From contig DASRFJ010000354.1 in the NCBI GenBank assembly GCA_035651595.1, forward strand, positions 15,178 to 79,177: a stretch of DNA of 64,000 nucleotides, read 5' to 3'. Shown here piece after piece: positions 32,037 through 40,675 of this stretch. Numbering within the stretch: the stretch's first letter is position 1; every line of letters begins with the position of its first letter. The translations under genes and the position numbers were made by a program. This DNA comes from JAFARZ01 sp035651595. GTDB lineage: Bacteria > Actinomycetota > Actinomycetes > Streptosporangiales > Streptosporangiaceae. Below the pieces are notes generated by a model that did not search any database, was not told where the DNA came from, and was given only the letters and a program-made list of their open reading frames with translations.

Positions 32037-33971
32037 GTGGCGCTCGGCGGCGCGCTGCTCGCCACCGTGGCCACCGCGATGATCCCGCTCGTCCAGCGGC
32101 AGATCATCGACAACGTCATCGTCAGCCACCGCCAGTCGATCTGGCCGCTCGCGGTGCTGCTGCTCGGCGCCGCGGCGGTGAACTTCGCCGGGATCTACCT
32201 GCGCCGCTACACCGGCGGCCGGCTCGCCCTCGACGTGCAGCACGACCTGCGCAACGACCTGTTCGGCTCGCTGTCCCGGCTGGACGGCAAGCGCCAGGAC
32301 GAGATCCACACGGGACAGCTCGTGGGCAGGTCCATCTCGGACCTGAACATGCTCCAGGGACTACTGTCGATGGTCCCGGTCACCCTCGGCAACATCGCGC
32401 TGTTCGTGATCGCGGTCATCATCATGCTGACGCTGTCGCCGCTGCTCACGCTCGTCGCGCTCGCGGTCGCGCCGTCGCTGTTCTGCATCGCGCTGGCCTC
32501 CCGCAAGCGCCTGTTCCCGGCGAGCTGGCAGGCGCAGCAGGAAACCGGCGAGGTGGCCGGCATCGTCGACGAGAGCATCGGCGGCGTCCGGGTGGTGAAG
32601 GGCTTCGGCCAGGAGGAGCAGGAACAGGAACGGCTCGAGGCGGCGAGCTCCCGGCTGTTCGGCGCGCGGCTGCGGATGATCCGGTTCACCGCCAGGTACA
32701 ACCCGGCGCTGACCGCGATCCCGTCGCTGGGCATGGTGGGCGTGCTGCTGCTGGGCGGCTGGCTGGCGATCCGCGGCTCGATCACGCTGGGCACGTTCCT
32801 CGCGTTCTCCGCCTACCTGGCGCAGATGACCGGGCCGGTGCGCATGCTGACCGCGATGGTGACAATCGGCCAGGAGGCCAGGGCCAGCGTGATCCGGGTG
32901 TTCGACGTGATCGACTCCCGTCCGGTGATCACCGACCCGGCTGGTGCCGCGGACCTGCCTGCCGACGCCGCCGGCATCGCGTTCGAGGACGTCTGGTTCG
33001 GCTACGCACCGGACCAGCCGGTGCTGCGCGGGCTGTCGATGCGGGTGGCGCCCGGCGAGACGGTGGCCGTCATCGGCGCGTCCGGCTCAGGCAAATCCAC
33101 GCTCGCGCAGCTACTGCCGCGTTTCTACGACCCGTCGCGCGGGGCCGTGAAAATCGGGGGTCAGAACGTCAGTGGTGTCACTCGTGAGAGCCTGCGTGCG
33201 GCGCTAGGTCTCGTGCTGGAGGACAGCTTCCTGTTCTCCGACACCGTGGCCGCCAACATCGCATACGGGCGGCCCGACGTCTCTCAGTCCTCGATTATTG
33301 CCGCCGCCCAGGCCGCCCAGGCCGACGAGTTCATCACGCGCCTGCCCGATGGGTACGACACCGTCATCGGCGAGCAGGGCCTCACCCTGTCCGGCGGCCA
33401 GCGCCAGCGGGTCGCGCTCGCCCGGGCGCTGCTCACCGATCCGCAGGTGCTCGTGCTGGACGACGCGACGTCGGCGATCGACCCGCGGCTGGAGGCGGAG
33501 ATCCACGCCGCCCTGCGTTCGGTGATGGCGGGCCGGACCACGTTGATCATCGCGCACCGCCGCTCCACGCTGCACCTGGCGGACCGCATCGTGGTGCTGG
33601 ACGACGGCAAGGTAGCGGACACCGGCACCGAGGAGGAACTGTCCGCGCGCTCCGCGCTGTTCCGCATGCTGATGACCGGCGACGAGGAAGAATCCGACGA
33701 TGACGTGGACACGCTCACCTCGCGTGCGTCGGGGGCGTCGGGCGCGTCGGGGGCGTCGCGCGCGTCGGGCGGCCTTCCGATCTCGGATAATCCCAGATCG
33801 GATAGTACGATTTCGTACCGTCAGCGGGCGGCGGCGGCCGGCGGGGCCGGGCACTTCGCCGGCATGCTGGAGTCGATGCCGCCCGTCACCCGAACTGCTC
33901 GCCGCGGTGGACGCGCTGCCGCCGGTCAAGGACGAACCCCGCGTCGACATCGCCGCGGCCCGTACGGCTGA
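32037..33971 (+). CDS. ABC exporter half with asymmetric ATPase (first part of a probable fused gene)
   Basis: A type I exporter: six membrane spans, then an ATPase with Walker A GASGSGKST, signature LSGGQRQRVA and Walker B VLVLDDATSAID. The catalytic Glu after Walker B is Asp, as in the degenerate site of heterodimeric exporters. The first standard start in frame is GTG 32037, but homologous-looking sequence (NGWLRRLAGYCWRYRRNV) continues upstream to 31944 without ATG, GTG or TTG; the ATG at 31901 is in another frame. The last about 90 residues are low-complexity (SGASGASGASRASGG) and then out of frame with the second half. It probably works with the next gene. Confidence 0.75.
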   Translation: MALGGALLATVATAMIPLVQRQIIDNVIVSHRQSIWPLAVLLLGAAAVNFAGIYLRRYTGGRLALDVQHDLRNDLFGSLSRLDGKRQDEIHTGQLVGRSISDLNMLQGLLSMVPVTLGNIALFVIAVIIMLTLSPLLTLVALAVAPSLFCIALASRKRLFPASWQAQQETGEVAGIVDESIGGVRVVKGFGQEEQEQERLEAASSRLFGARLRMIRFTARYNPALTAIPSLGMVGVLLLGGWLAIRGSITLGTFLAFSAYLAQMTGPVRMLTAMVTIGQEARASVIRVFDVIDSRPVITDPAGAADLPADAAGIAFEDVWFGYAPDQPVLRGLSMRVAPGETVAVIGASGSGKSTLAQLLPRFYDPSRGAVKIGGQNVSGVTRESLRAALGLVLEDSFLFSDTVAANIAYGRPDVSQSSIIAAAQAAQADEFITRLPDGYDTVIGEQGLTLSGGQRQRVALARALLTDPQVLVLDDATSAIDPRLEAEIHAALRSVMAGRTTLIIAHRRSTLHLADRIVVLDDGKVADTGTEEELSARSALFRMLMTGDEEESDDDVDTLTSRASGASGASGASRASGGLPISDNPRSDSTISYRQRAAAAGGAGHFAGMLESMPPVTRTARRGGRAAAGQGRTPRRHRRGPYG

Positions 33972-36219
33972 CCGGCAGTTCAACCTCCGGCGGCTGCTGA
34001 AGCCGCTGACGATAGCGCTGATCATCGGGCTGGTGCTGGACGGCCTGGACGCGCTGGCCGGGCTGGCGCTGCCGGCGCTGGTCCGGGGCGGGATCGACCA
34101 CGGCGTGCTGACCCGCGCGTTCAGTGGCGTGCTGGTGGTGTCCGTGATCGGGCTCGCGATCGTGCTCGCCGATTGGCTGGTCAACATCGCCGAGGCGATG
34201 GTGGTCGGCCGCAACGGCGAGCGGCTGCTGTTCTCGCTGCGGGTCAAGCTGTTCGCCCAGCTCCAGCGGCTGGGCCTGGACTTTTACGAGCGCGAGCTGT
34301 CCGGCCGGATCATGACCAGGATGACGACGGACGTGGACGCGCTGTCCAGCTTCCTTCAGACAGGGCTGGTCACGATGGTGAGCGCGGTGCTGACATTCTT
34401 CGGCGTGCTCGCGGCGCTGTTCATCATCGACCTGCGGCTCGGCCTTGCGGTGCTGTGCATCTTCCCGCTGCTGATCGCCGCGACGCTGGTGTTCCGGGCC
34501 AAGTCGTCGAAGGCCTACGCGGACGCGCGGGAGAAGGTCGCGGCGGTCAACGCGTACTTCGCAGAAAACGTGGCCGGGCTGCGGGTGACCCAGGCGTTCG
34601 GCCGCGAGGGAGTGAACCGGGCGCGGTTCGCCGCGCTGAGCGACGCGTTCCGGCGGTCACGGGTGCGCGCGCAGCGGTACATCGCGCTGTACTTCCCGTT
34701 CGTGCAGACGCTGTCCACCGCGGCGGGCGCGATCGTGCTGATCATCGCCACCAGCGCGGTGCGCAACGGCACGCTCACCGCCGGCGCGCTGATCGCCTAC
34801 CTGCTGTACATCGACATGGTCTTCTCCCCGGTGCAGCAGCTCTCCCAGGTCTTCGACGGGTACCAGCAGGCGATGGTCGGCCTGAGCCGGATCACCGACC
34901 TGCTGCGGCTTACCACGTCGACGCCGCCTGCGGTTCGGCCTGTCTCGCCTGGCTCGCTGGCAGGCGAGATTGAGCTGCGCGACGTTTCGTTCAGCTACGG
35001 TCGCTCGGACGCCAACGCGCTGACCGACGTGAGCCTGACCATCGCGCCCGGCGAGACCGTCGCGCTCGTCGGCCAGACCGGCGCGGGCAAGTCGACGCTG
35101 GTCAAGCTCATCGCGCGGTTCTACGACGTGACCGGCGGCCGGGTGCTGATCGACGGCACCGACGTGCGCGACTTCGACCTGGCCGCCTACCGGCACCGGC
35201 TCGGCGTCGTGCCGCAGGAGTCCTACCTGTTCGCCGGCACGGTCCGGGACTCGATCGCCTACGCGCGCCCGGACGCCAGCGATGCCGAAGTCGAGGCCGC
35301 GGCCCGCGCCACCGGCGCGCACGACATGATCACCCGGCTGCCCGGCGGCTACGAGTACCAGGTCGCCGAGCGCGGCCGCAACCTGTCCGCGGGTCAGCGG
35401 CAGCTGATCGCGCTGGCCCGCGCGCAGCTCGCCGACCCGGCGATCCTGCTGCTCGACGAGGCGACCGCGGCGCTGGACCTGGCCGCCGAGGCGGCGGTGA
35501 ACCGGGCGATCGCCGAGCTGACCGCGGCCCGCACCACGATCGTCGTCGCGCACCGGCTGACCACCGCCGCCCGCGCGGACCGGATCGTGGTGCTCGACCA
35601 GGGCCGGATCGCCGAGACCGGCACGCACCCCGAACTGCTCGCCGCGGACGGCGTCTACGCCGCCCTCTGGGACGCGTTCACCGGCGAGTCCGAGCTAGTG
35701 GCGTTATCGCGTTATCAGCTCACCTCGGTGAGCTTGCCGGTCGCGACGTCGAAGACGAAGCCGCGCACCGATTCCTTGTGCGGGATGAACGGGCTCGCCT
35801 TGATCCGCGCGATGGACTGCCTGACGTCGCCGCCCAGGTCGGGGAACGCCTCCGCGGCCCACGGTGGCCGGATGCCCGTCTCGTCCTCGATGGCGCGCCG
35901 GAACTCGTCGTCGTTGAACGTGAGCATGCCGCATTCGGTGTGGTGGATCAGCACGATTTCCGTGGTGCCGAGGAGTCGCTGGCTGATCGCCAGCGAGCGG
36001 ATCGCGTCATCGGTCACGGCGCCGCCGGCATTGCGGATCACGTGCGCCTCGCCTTCGTTGAGGCCCAGCATCGCGTACACGTTGAGCCGGGCATCCATGC
36101 AGGCCAGCACCGCGATGTGCTTGGCCGGCGGCAGCGGGAGCGGCCCGGAGAAGCTGGCCACGTACCGGGTGTTGTTGTCGAGCAGTTCGTCGGTGACACT
36201 CATCGGGCCTCCTGCGTGA
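33907..36219 (+). CDS. ABC exporter half with consensus Walker B (second part of a probable fused gene), abnormal 3' end
   Basis: Six spans and an ATPase: Walker A GQTGAGKST, signature LSAGQRQLIA and Walker B ILLLDEATAALD. The GTG at 33907 is a conservative start; the frame is open upstream, and SPELLAAVDALPPVKDEP (from 33886) looks like the linker of a single tandem exporter. A one-base shift at about 33885 would join it to the first half. The normal family end is near FTGESEL (about 35697), yet the frame runs on 170 residues to 36219, antisense to the carbonic anhydrase gene and including a TTA codon. That tail is probably not functional protein. Confidence 0.72.
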   Translation: MDALPPVKDEPRVDIAAARTADRQFNLRRLLKPLTIALIIGLVLDGLDALAGLALPALVRGGIDHGVLTRAFSGVLVVSVIGLAIVLADWLVNIAEAMVVGRNGERLLFSLRVKLFAQLQRLGLDFYERELSGRIMTRMTTDVDALSSFLQTGLVTMVSAVLTFFGVLAALFIIDLRLGLAVLCIFPLLIAATLVFRAKSSKAYADAREKVAAVNAYFAENVAGLRVTQAFGREGVNRARFAALSDAFRRSRVRAQRYIALYFPFVQTLSTAAGAIVLIIATSAVRNGTLTAGALIAYLLYIDMVFSPVQQLSQVFDGYQQAMVGLSRITDLLRLTTSTPPAVRPVSPGSLAGEIELRDVSFSYGRSDANALTDVSLTIAPGETVALVGQTGAGKSTLVKLIARFYDVTGGRVLIDGTDVRDFDLAAYRHRLGVVPQESYLFAGTVRDSIAYARPDASDAEVEAAARATGAHDMITRLPGGYEYQVAERGRNLSAGQRQLIALARAQLADPAILLLDEATAALDLAAEAAVNRAIAELTAARTTIVVAHRLTTAARADRIVVLDQGRIAETGTHPELLAADGVYAALWDAFTGESELVALSRYQLTSVSLPVATSKTKPRTDSLCGMNGLALIRAMDCLTSPPRSGNASAAHGGRMPVSSSMARRNSSSLNVSMPHSVWWISTISVVPRSRWLIASERIASSVTAPPALRITCASPSLRPSIAYTLSRASMQASTAMCLAGGSGSGPEKLATYRVLLSSSSSVTLIGPPA
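35715..36203 (-). CDS. Beta-class carbonic anhydrase
   Basis: A 162-residue protein with the beta-carbonic anhydrase zinc site: Cys35 and Asp37 in AVLACMDARLNVY, and His88 and Cys91 in VLIHHTECGM. The RNAGGAVTDDAIRSLAISQ helix motif is intact. It interconverts CO2 and bicarbonate in the cytoplasm. Length matches the short actinobacterial subgroup. It lies entirely opposite the over-long reading frame of the exporter gene. Confidence 0.93.
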   Translation of the reverse strand: MSVTDELLDNNTRYVASFSGPLPLPPAKHIAVLACMDARLNVYAMLGLNEGEAHVIRNAGGAVTDDAIRSLAISQRLLGTTEIVLIHHTECGMLTFNDDEFRRAIEDETGIRPPWAAEAFPDLGGDVRQSIARIKASPFIPHKESVRGFVFDVATGKLTEVS

Positions 36220-36299
36220 CGCGTGATGAACCAACCCTCTCGATTTTGTATGCCGGTTTAGTGGGCAATGCAACCCCGGATCCTCAACCGGCCCGTCAG

Positions 36300-36383
36300 C
36301 AACGTGGCCGATTACCCCCTCGTGGAAGATCGACCCCCGTACCCGAGGGGCGCGTTACCACGAAGGGGAAACTCACCACGTTG
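36300..36383 (-). repeat. 84-bp palindromic dispersed repeat, copy 1
   Basis: The element begins CAACGTGG and ends CCACGTTG. Its outer 26 bases are imperfect inverted repeats (20 of 26 match). A second copy, in the opposite orientation, is at 57195-57278 and matches 71 of 84 positions by my count. It lies in the 257-bp gap between the carbonic anhydrase start and the amidohydrolase end. The pattern suggests a REP- or MITE-like element. Confidence 0.8.
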
Positions 36384-36422
36384 TCGGGGCCCATCGAGCC
36401 GCCTGACCGCTTTGCTGTCACA

Positions 36423-36462
36423 GGCGGGCGAACGGCGGTCGAACGGCGGGCGAACGGCGGTC
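36423..36462 (+). repeat. Minisatellite of 11-bp units
   Basis: GGCGGGCGAAC, GGCGGTCGAAC, GGCGGGCGAAC and a partial fourth unit occur in tandem. They abut the stop codon of the amidohydrolase gene on the minus strand. Confidence 0.75.
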
Positions 36463-37708
36463 ATGCGGTGACGGCGCCGGACAGATGGCCGACGGCCATG
36501 CCGACGTGCAGCCGTACCCCCGTGGCGAGCACCGCGTCGTCCGCGTAGAACGCCGGGTTGTGGTTGACCACCAGGCCGCGGCCGTCCGGAACCGGCCGGA
36601 GTTCGCCCTCGTCGGTGTACTCGCCGTCCTGGCAGCCGAGCATCACGTACAAGCCGCCGTACTTGTTCACGAACACCGACACGTCGTCATAGCCGAGCGC
36701 GGCGGACGTCTGCACCACACGGTCCCGCCCGGCCACCTCGCGCAGCGTGGGCAGCGCGGCGTCCACCCAGGCCGGGTCGTTGTGCACGGCGGGGACGTCT
36801 TGCAGGAAGTCGGTCCGCGCGGAGCAGCCGTAGTCGCGCGCCAGGCTCGCGGCGGTGCGCGCGATCACCCCCTGCACATTGGTCATGTCCGACTCGACCG
36901 TGCACCGGATCGTGCCCCACAGCGCGACGTGGTCGCCGCTGCCGTTGAACCGGCCGGTGTCCTCCAGATGGCCGATGGTGAACGTGACCGGGTCGAACGC
37001 ACCTGCCTGCCGGTAGAGCCGGCTCGTCGCGCTGATGATGCTGGCCGCGGCGGGCATCGTGTCGTGCTCGCCGGTCACCACGATCTTGACCAGGCACGAG
37101 GCGCTGTACTGGTTCCCCGCCCGGTACCCGACATACCCGATCGGCAGCGGCGCCACATGGTGGCCGTACACCATGGTCGGGACCGGGTCGCAGAGCGCGC
37201 CTTCGGCCTCCATGAACACGGCGCCGCCTTGCTCCTCTGGCGGCGGGCCCTCCTCGGCCGGCTGGAACACGAACAGCACGGTGCCGGGCAGCGATTCGCG
37301 CACCTGGGCGAGCACCGCCGCGGCGCCCATCAGCATCGCCGTGTGGCAGTCGTGCCCGCACGCGTGCGCGACCGGGAACGGCCCGCCCGGGTATTCGCCA
37401 TCGACCACGGTAGACGCGAAGTCCACGCCGGACGTCTCGGCGACCGGCAGCGCGTCCATGTCCGCCCGCAGTGCGATGACCCGGTCGCCGCCCCCGCCGC
37501 CCTTCAGTACCCCGACGACGCCGTGCCCGGCGACGCCCGTGCGGACCTCGTCCAGCTTCAGTGCACGCAAGCGCCTGGCGACATATGCCGCGGTGCGCTC
37601 CTCGCGGTTCGGCAGTTCAGGATGCCGGTGCAGCCAGTGCCGCCAGCCGATGACGTACCGCGCGATCTGCTCCGTAAGCTGGTCGATCCGCTGAGCGGCC
37701 GGTTGCAT
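36461..37708 (-). CDS. M20-family amidohydrolase/peptidase
   Basis: A 415-residue dizinc amidohydrolase, of the N-acyl-amino-acid or hippurate hydrolase type. WRHWLHRHPELPNREERTA opens the family. Zinc ligands are seen in VAHACGHDCHTAMLMGAAAVL, and the catalytic Glu pair is in FQPAEEGPPPEEQGGA. GHHVAPLPIGYVGYRAG and a dimerization domain follow, ending with LVVNHNPAFYADDAVL, where the last zinc His lies. GGGGGAG precedes the ATG at 37708. The substrate is not determined. The next gene upstream is an asparaginase on the same strand. Confidence 0.9.
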   Translation of the reverse strand: MQPAAQRIDQLTEQIARYVIGWRHWLHRHPELPNREERTAAYVARRLRALKLDEVRTGVAGHGVVGVLKGGGGGDRVIALRADMDALPVAETSGVDFASTVVDGEYPGGPFPVAHACGHDCHTAMLMGAAAVLAQVRESLPGTVLFVFQPAEEGPPPEEQGGAVFMEAEGALCDPVPTMVYGHHVAPLPIGYVGYRAGNQYSASCLVKIVVTGEHDTMPAAASIISATSRLYRQAGAFDPVTFTIGHLEDTGRFNGSGDHVALWGTIRCTVESDMTNVQGVIARTAASLARDYGCSARTDFLQDVPAVHNDPAWVDAALPTLREVAGRDRVVQTSAALGYDDVSVFVNKYGGLYVMLGCQDGEYTDEGELRPVPDGRGLVVNHNPAFYADDAVLATGVRLHVGMAVGHLSGAVTA

Positions 37709-37747
37709 CGCTCCCCCATCCAGCCATTCCCCGTTATCCGGTGCCGG

Positions 37748-38764
37748 TCATGCCCAGGGGCGCTGTGCGGCAAACGCGCTGGTCACCTGCTCACGGCTGG
37801 CGTTCCCTGCCAGCAGGACGTGCAGCAGCAGGCGGGCCTTGACCGGGGCGAGGAAGCCGGCGCCGATCAGCCCGCGGCTCAGCAGGTCCCGCTCGGAGCC
37901 GGGGAACCCGTAGGTGCCGGCGAGCACCGGCCCCGCGCCCGTCCGCGAGGCGAGCACGACCGGGATCCGCGCGGCGGCCTCGGCCAAGGCGGGCACCATC
38001 GCGGCTGGCACGTGGCCGACGCCGAACGCGGCGACGACGAGCCCGTCCAGGCTTCCGGCGGCGGCGCGCACCAGCTCCCCGTCGTCCCCCAGCGTGACCG
38101 TCACCAGCCCGACTCGCACCGGGCGGGCAGCGTGGCGGGCTGGCGGCCGCGGCACGCGGCGCGGCGCGAGGTTGCCGAACAGCCGGACCTCGCCCTCGAC
38201 GAGCTGTCCCAGCGGCCCCGCCACCGGGGAGCCGAACGCGGTGATGCTCGTCGCGTGTGTCTTCGCCACCCAGCGCGCGGCGTGGATTTCGTCGGCGAAC
38301 ACGACGACGCAACCCGCGTCGCGCAGCGCGGGACTGCTCGCCGCCTGGACCGCCGCGAGGATGTTCGCCGGGCCGTCCGCCCCCGCCATCGCGGCATGCC
38401 GCATGGCCCCGGTGACCACGACCGGCACCTGCCCGTCGTGCAGCAGGTCGAGCAGGAACGAGGTCTCCTCAATCGTGTCCGTGCCCTGGATCACCACCGC
38501 CCCGGCGACACCGGCCGCCGCACGTTCGCGGATCAGCACGGCCAGCGCGGAGATGTCCTCGATGGTCAGCGACGCGCTGGGTATCCGCTGCACGTCATGG
38601 GTCTCCACCGCGACGCCGGCCGCGGCGAGCCCCGGCACCGCCGCGAGCAGCTGCTCGGCGCCGAGCGCCGGCACGGCACCGAGCGCCGGCCCGGCGTCCG
38701 CCGGGCCGGTGCTGGGGGTCATGGCGATGGTCCCGCCGAGGGAGAAGACAGCAACCCGCTCCAT
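37748..38764 (-). CDS. L-asparaginase-like amidohydrolase
   Basis: A 338-residue type I/II asparaginase. The two catalytic threonine loops are present: SLGGTIAMT near residue 9, and VIQGTDTIEETSFLLDLL at about 92. VVVTGAMRHAAMAGADGPANILAA and AKTHATSITAF carry the remaining active-site residues (Lys). No signal peptide is visible, so it is likely cytoplasmic. It hydrolyzes asparagine to aspartate, possibly with glutaminase activity. It lies 40 bases upstream of the amidohydrolase on the same strand, diverging from the S9 peptidase. Confidence 0.9.
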   Translation of the reverse strand: MERVAVFSLGGTIAMTPSTGPADAGPALGAVPALGAEQLLAAVPGLAAAGVAVETHDVQRIPSASLTIEDISALAVLIRERAAAGVAGAVVIQGTDTIEETSFLLDLLHDGQVPVVVTGAMRHAAMAGADGPANILAAVQAASSPALRDAGCVVVFADEIHAARWVAKTHATSITAFGSPVAGPLGQLVEGEVRLFGNLAPRRVPRPPARHAARPVRVGLVTVTLGDDGELVRAAAGSLDGLVVAAFGVGHVPAAMVPALAEAAARIPVVLASRTGAGPVLAGTYGFPGSERDLLSRGLIGAGFLAPVKARLLLHVLLAGNASREQVTSAFAAQRPWA

Positions 38765-38836
38765 GCTGGTCCACGTTAATGTGCGCGATAGCCCAGAGGT
38801 GTTGTCCGTGCGCGACCCGTGGTTATTGTGGCCGTT

Positions 38837-40675
38837 ATGGGACTTGACCTGACGCGCCTGCTCGACATCCGGCTATACCAGGCGTTCGACATCGACGACT
38901 CCGGCCGGGTTCTGGCAGGTAGTGACGACTCCGGCGCCACCCAGCTGATCGAGATCGCCCCCGATGGCCTGGTGACCCCGCTGACCGCACTGCCGGGCGC
39001 GTGCTCCGGACGCTACATTCCCGGCGAGCGCGTGGTCATTGTGTCTCACGACGACGGCGGCAACGAGAACCACCAGCTGTCCCTGCTCCGCCTCGCCGAA
39101 CCGGGTCCGCCGGCCGGCCTCGACGACCTGGAACCGCTGATCCGCGACCCGCGGTACATGCACACGCTCGCCGATGTCGCGGCCGGCCGGATCTGCTACT
39201 TCACGAACCGGCGCAACGGCGTCGCGTTCGACCCGGTCATCCGCGACCTCGCCACCGGTGCGGAGCGGACCCTGCTGCTGGGCGACCACCGGTACGACGC
39301 CGCGGCGCTGTCCCCCGACGGAACGTCCCTGGCTATCACCGTCTCTTCCCCGGTCACCGCCAACGCCGAGCACGTAGCGCTGGCGGACCTGACCGTCCCA
39401 CCGGGGGAAGAGCGCCTGACCGAGGTGACTCCGGCCGACGCGCCCGCGATGAACGGCGTGCTGTGCTGGACCCCGGGCAGCGACGCGTTGATCTTCAGCT
39501 CCAACAACGACCGCGAGTTCCTGGCGATCGCCCGGTACGAGCTGGCCACCGGGACCCGGACCTGGCTGGTGGCCGACGACAGCGCCGATCTGCTCGGCTG
39601 GCTCTCGCCGGACGGCACGACACTGCTTGTGGAGCGGAACGACGACGGCGCGTCCGCGCTCGCGCTGCACGACGCGGCAAGCGGCGAAAAGATCACCGGC
39701 ATCGCCCTGCCGGCCACCGGCAACACCGGTGGCATCCGGATACCGCCGCCCCACTGGGCGCCGGACTCGCGGTCCGCGGTGTTCTCCCTCAGCGCCCCCG
39801 AACTGCCCAGCGATGCCCTGCTCGTCACCGCTGGCGGCCAGGTCCGTCAGCTCACGCACTCGGCGCGCGCGCTTGGTGGCGACGCGCCCGCGCTACCCGA
39901 GCATCACCGGATCCCCAGCTTCGACGGCGAGCTGGTGCCCTGCCTGGTGTACCGCTCCGGGGACCGCGCGGCCAGCCCGCTCGAAGGCAGCGCGGTGATC
40001 TTCGTGCACGGCGGCCCCGAGGCGCAGGCCAGGCAGAACTTCAGCACAGAGGTGCAGTCACTGGCCGCGGCGGGCCACACCGTCCTGGTACCGAACGTGC
40101 GCGGCTCCACGGGCTACGGCAAGCGCTGGTACTCCGCCGACGACAAACGCCGCCGGCTGGACTCCGTCGCCGACCTGGCCGCGCTGCACGCCTACCTGCC
40201 CAAGCTCGGCGTGGACCCGGCGCGCGCCGCCCTGTGGGGCGGATCGTATGGCGGGTACATGGTGCTGGCCGGCCTGGCGTTCCAGCCGGACCTGTGGGCG
40301 GCCGGCGTGGACATCGTCGGCATCGCGTCGTTCGTCACGTTCCTGGAGAACACGTCGGCGTACCGGCGCGCCTACCGGGAACGCGAGTACGGCACGCTCG
40401 CTGAGGACCGCGACTTCCTGGTGGAAGCCTCGCCGCTTACCCACATCGACGCGATCCGCGCGCCGCTGTTCATCATCCACGGCGCCAACGACCCGCGGGT
40501 ACCGCTGGGCGAGGCCGAGCAGATCCACGCGGCGCTGACGAGCCGCGGCCGGGAATGCGAGATCCTGGTCTACGGCGACGAGGGCCACGGGCTCGCCAAG
40601 CGGGCCAACCGCGCGGACGCGCTGCCGAAGGCGTTCGCGTTCCTCACCCGCCACCTGGGTACCGTGTCGCGATGA
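38837..40675 (+). CDS. S9 family prolyl oligopeptidase-like peptidase
   Basis: A 612-residue cytoplasmic serine peptidase: an N-terminal beta-propeller (about residues 1-350) and a C-terminal alpha/beta-hydrolase. Catalytic Ser is in LWGGSYGGYMVLAG, Asp in HGANDPRVPLGEAEQ and His in YGDEGHGLAKRANR. VIFVHGGPEAQARQNF is the oxyanion region. I chose the ATG at 38837 (MGLDLTRLLDIRLYQAF) over the earlier in-frame start. It likely cleaves short peptides; its stop overlaps the LD-carboxypeptidase start (ATGA). Confidence 0.92.
   Translation: MGLDLTRLLDIRLYQAFDIDDSGRVLAGSDDSGATQLIEIAPDGLVTPLTALPGACSGRYIPGERVVIVSHDDGGNENHQLSLLRLAEPGPPAGLDDLEPLIRDPRYMHTLADVAAGRICYFTNRRNGVAFDPVIRDLATGAERTLLLGDHRYDAAALSPDGTSLAITVSSPVTANAEHVALADLTVPPGEERLTEVTPADAPAMNGVLCWTPGSDALIFSSNNDREFLAIARYELATGTRTWLVADDSADLLGWLSPDGTTLLVERNDDGASALALHDAASGEKITGIALPATGNTGGIRIPPPHWAPDSRSAVFSLSAPELPSDALLVTAGGQVRQLTHSARALGGDAPALPEHHRIPSFDGELVPCLVYRSGDRAASPLEGSAVIFVHGGPEAQARQNFSTEVQSLAAAGHTVLVPNVRGSTGYGKRWYSADDKRRRLDSVADLAALHAYLPKLGVDPARAALWGGSYGGYMVLAGLAFQPDLWAAGVDIVGIASFVTFLENTSAYRRAYREREYGTLAEDRDFLVEASPLTHIDAIRAPLFIIHGANDPRVPLGEAEQIHAALTSRGRECEILVYGDEGHGLAKRANRADALPKAFAFLTRHLGTVSR

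Noticed and set aside
33717..33780. GC-rich repeated GCGTCGGGG units near the end of the first exporter half
   Set aside because: Treated as a coding low-complexity linker (SGASGAS) rather than a separate repeat element.
35697..36219. C-terminal 170 residues of the exporter frame as a genuine protein domain
   Set aside because: It is the exact antisense of the carbonic anhydrase gene, rich in Ser/Arg/Thr in the manner of shadow frames, with a rare TTA codon.
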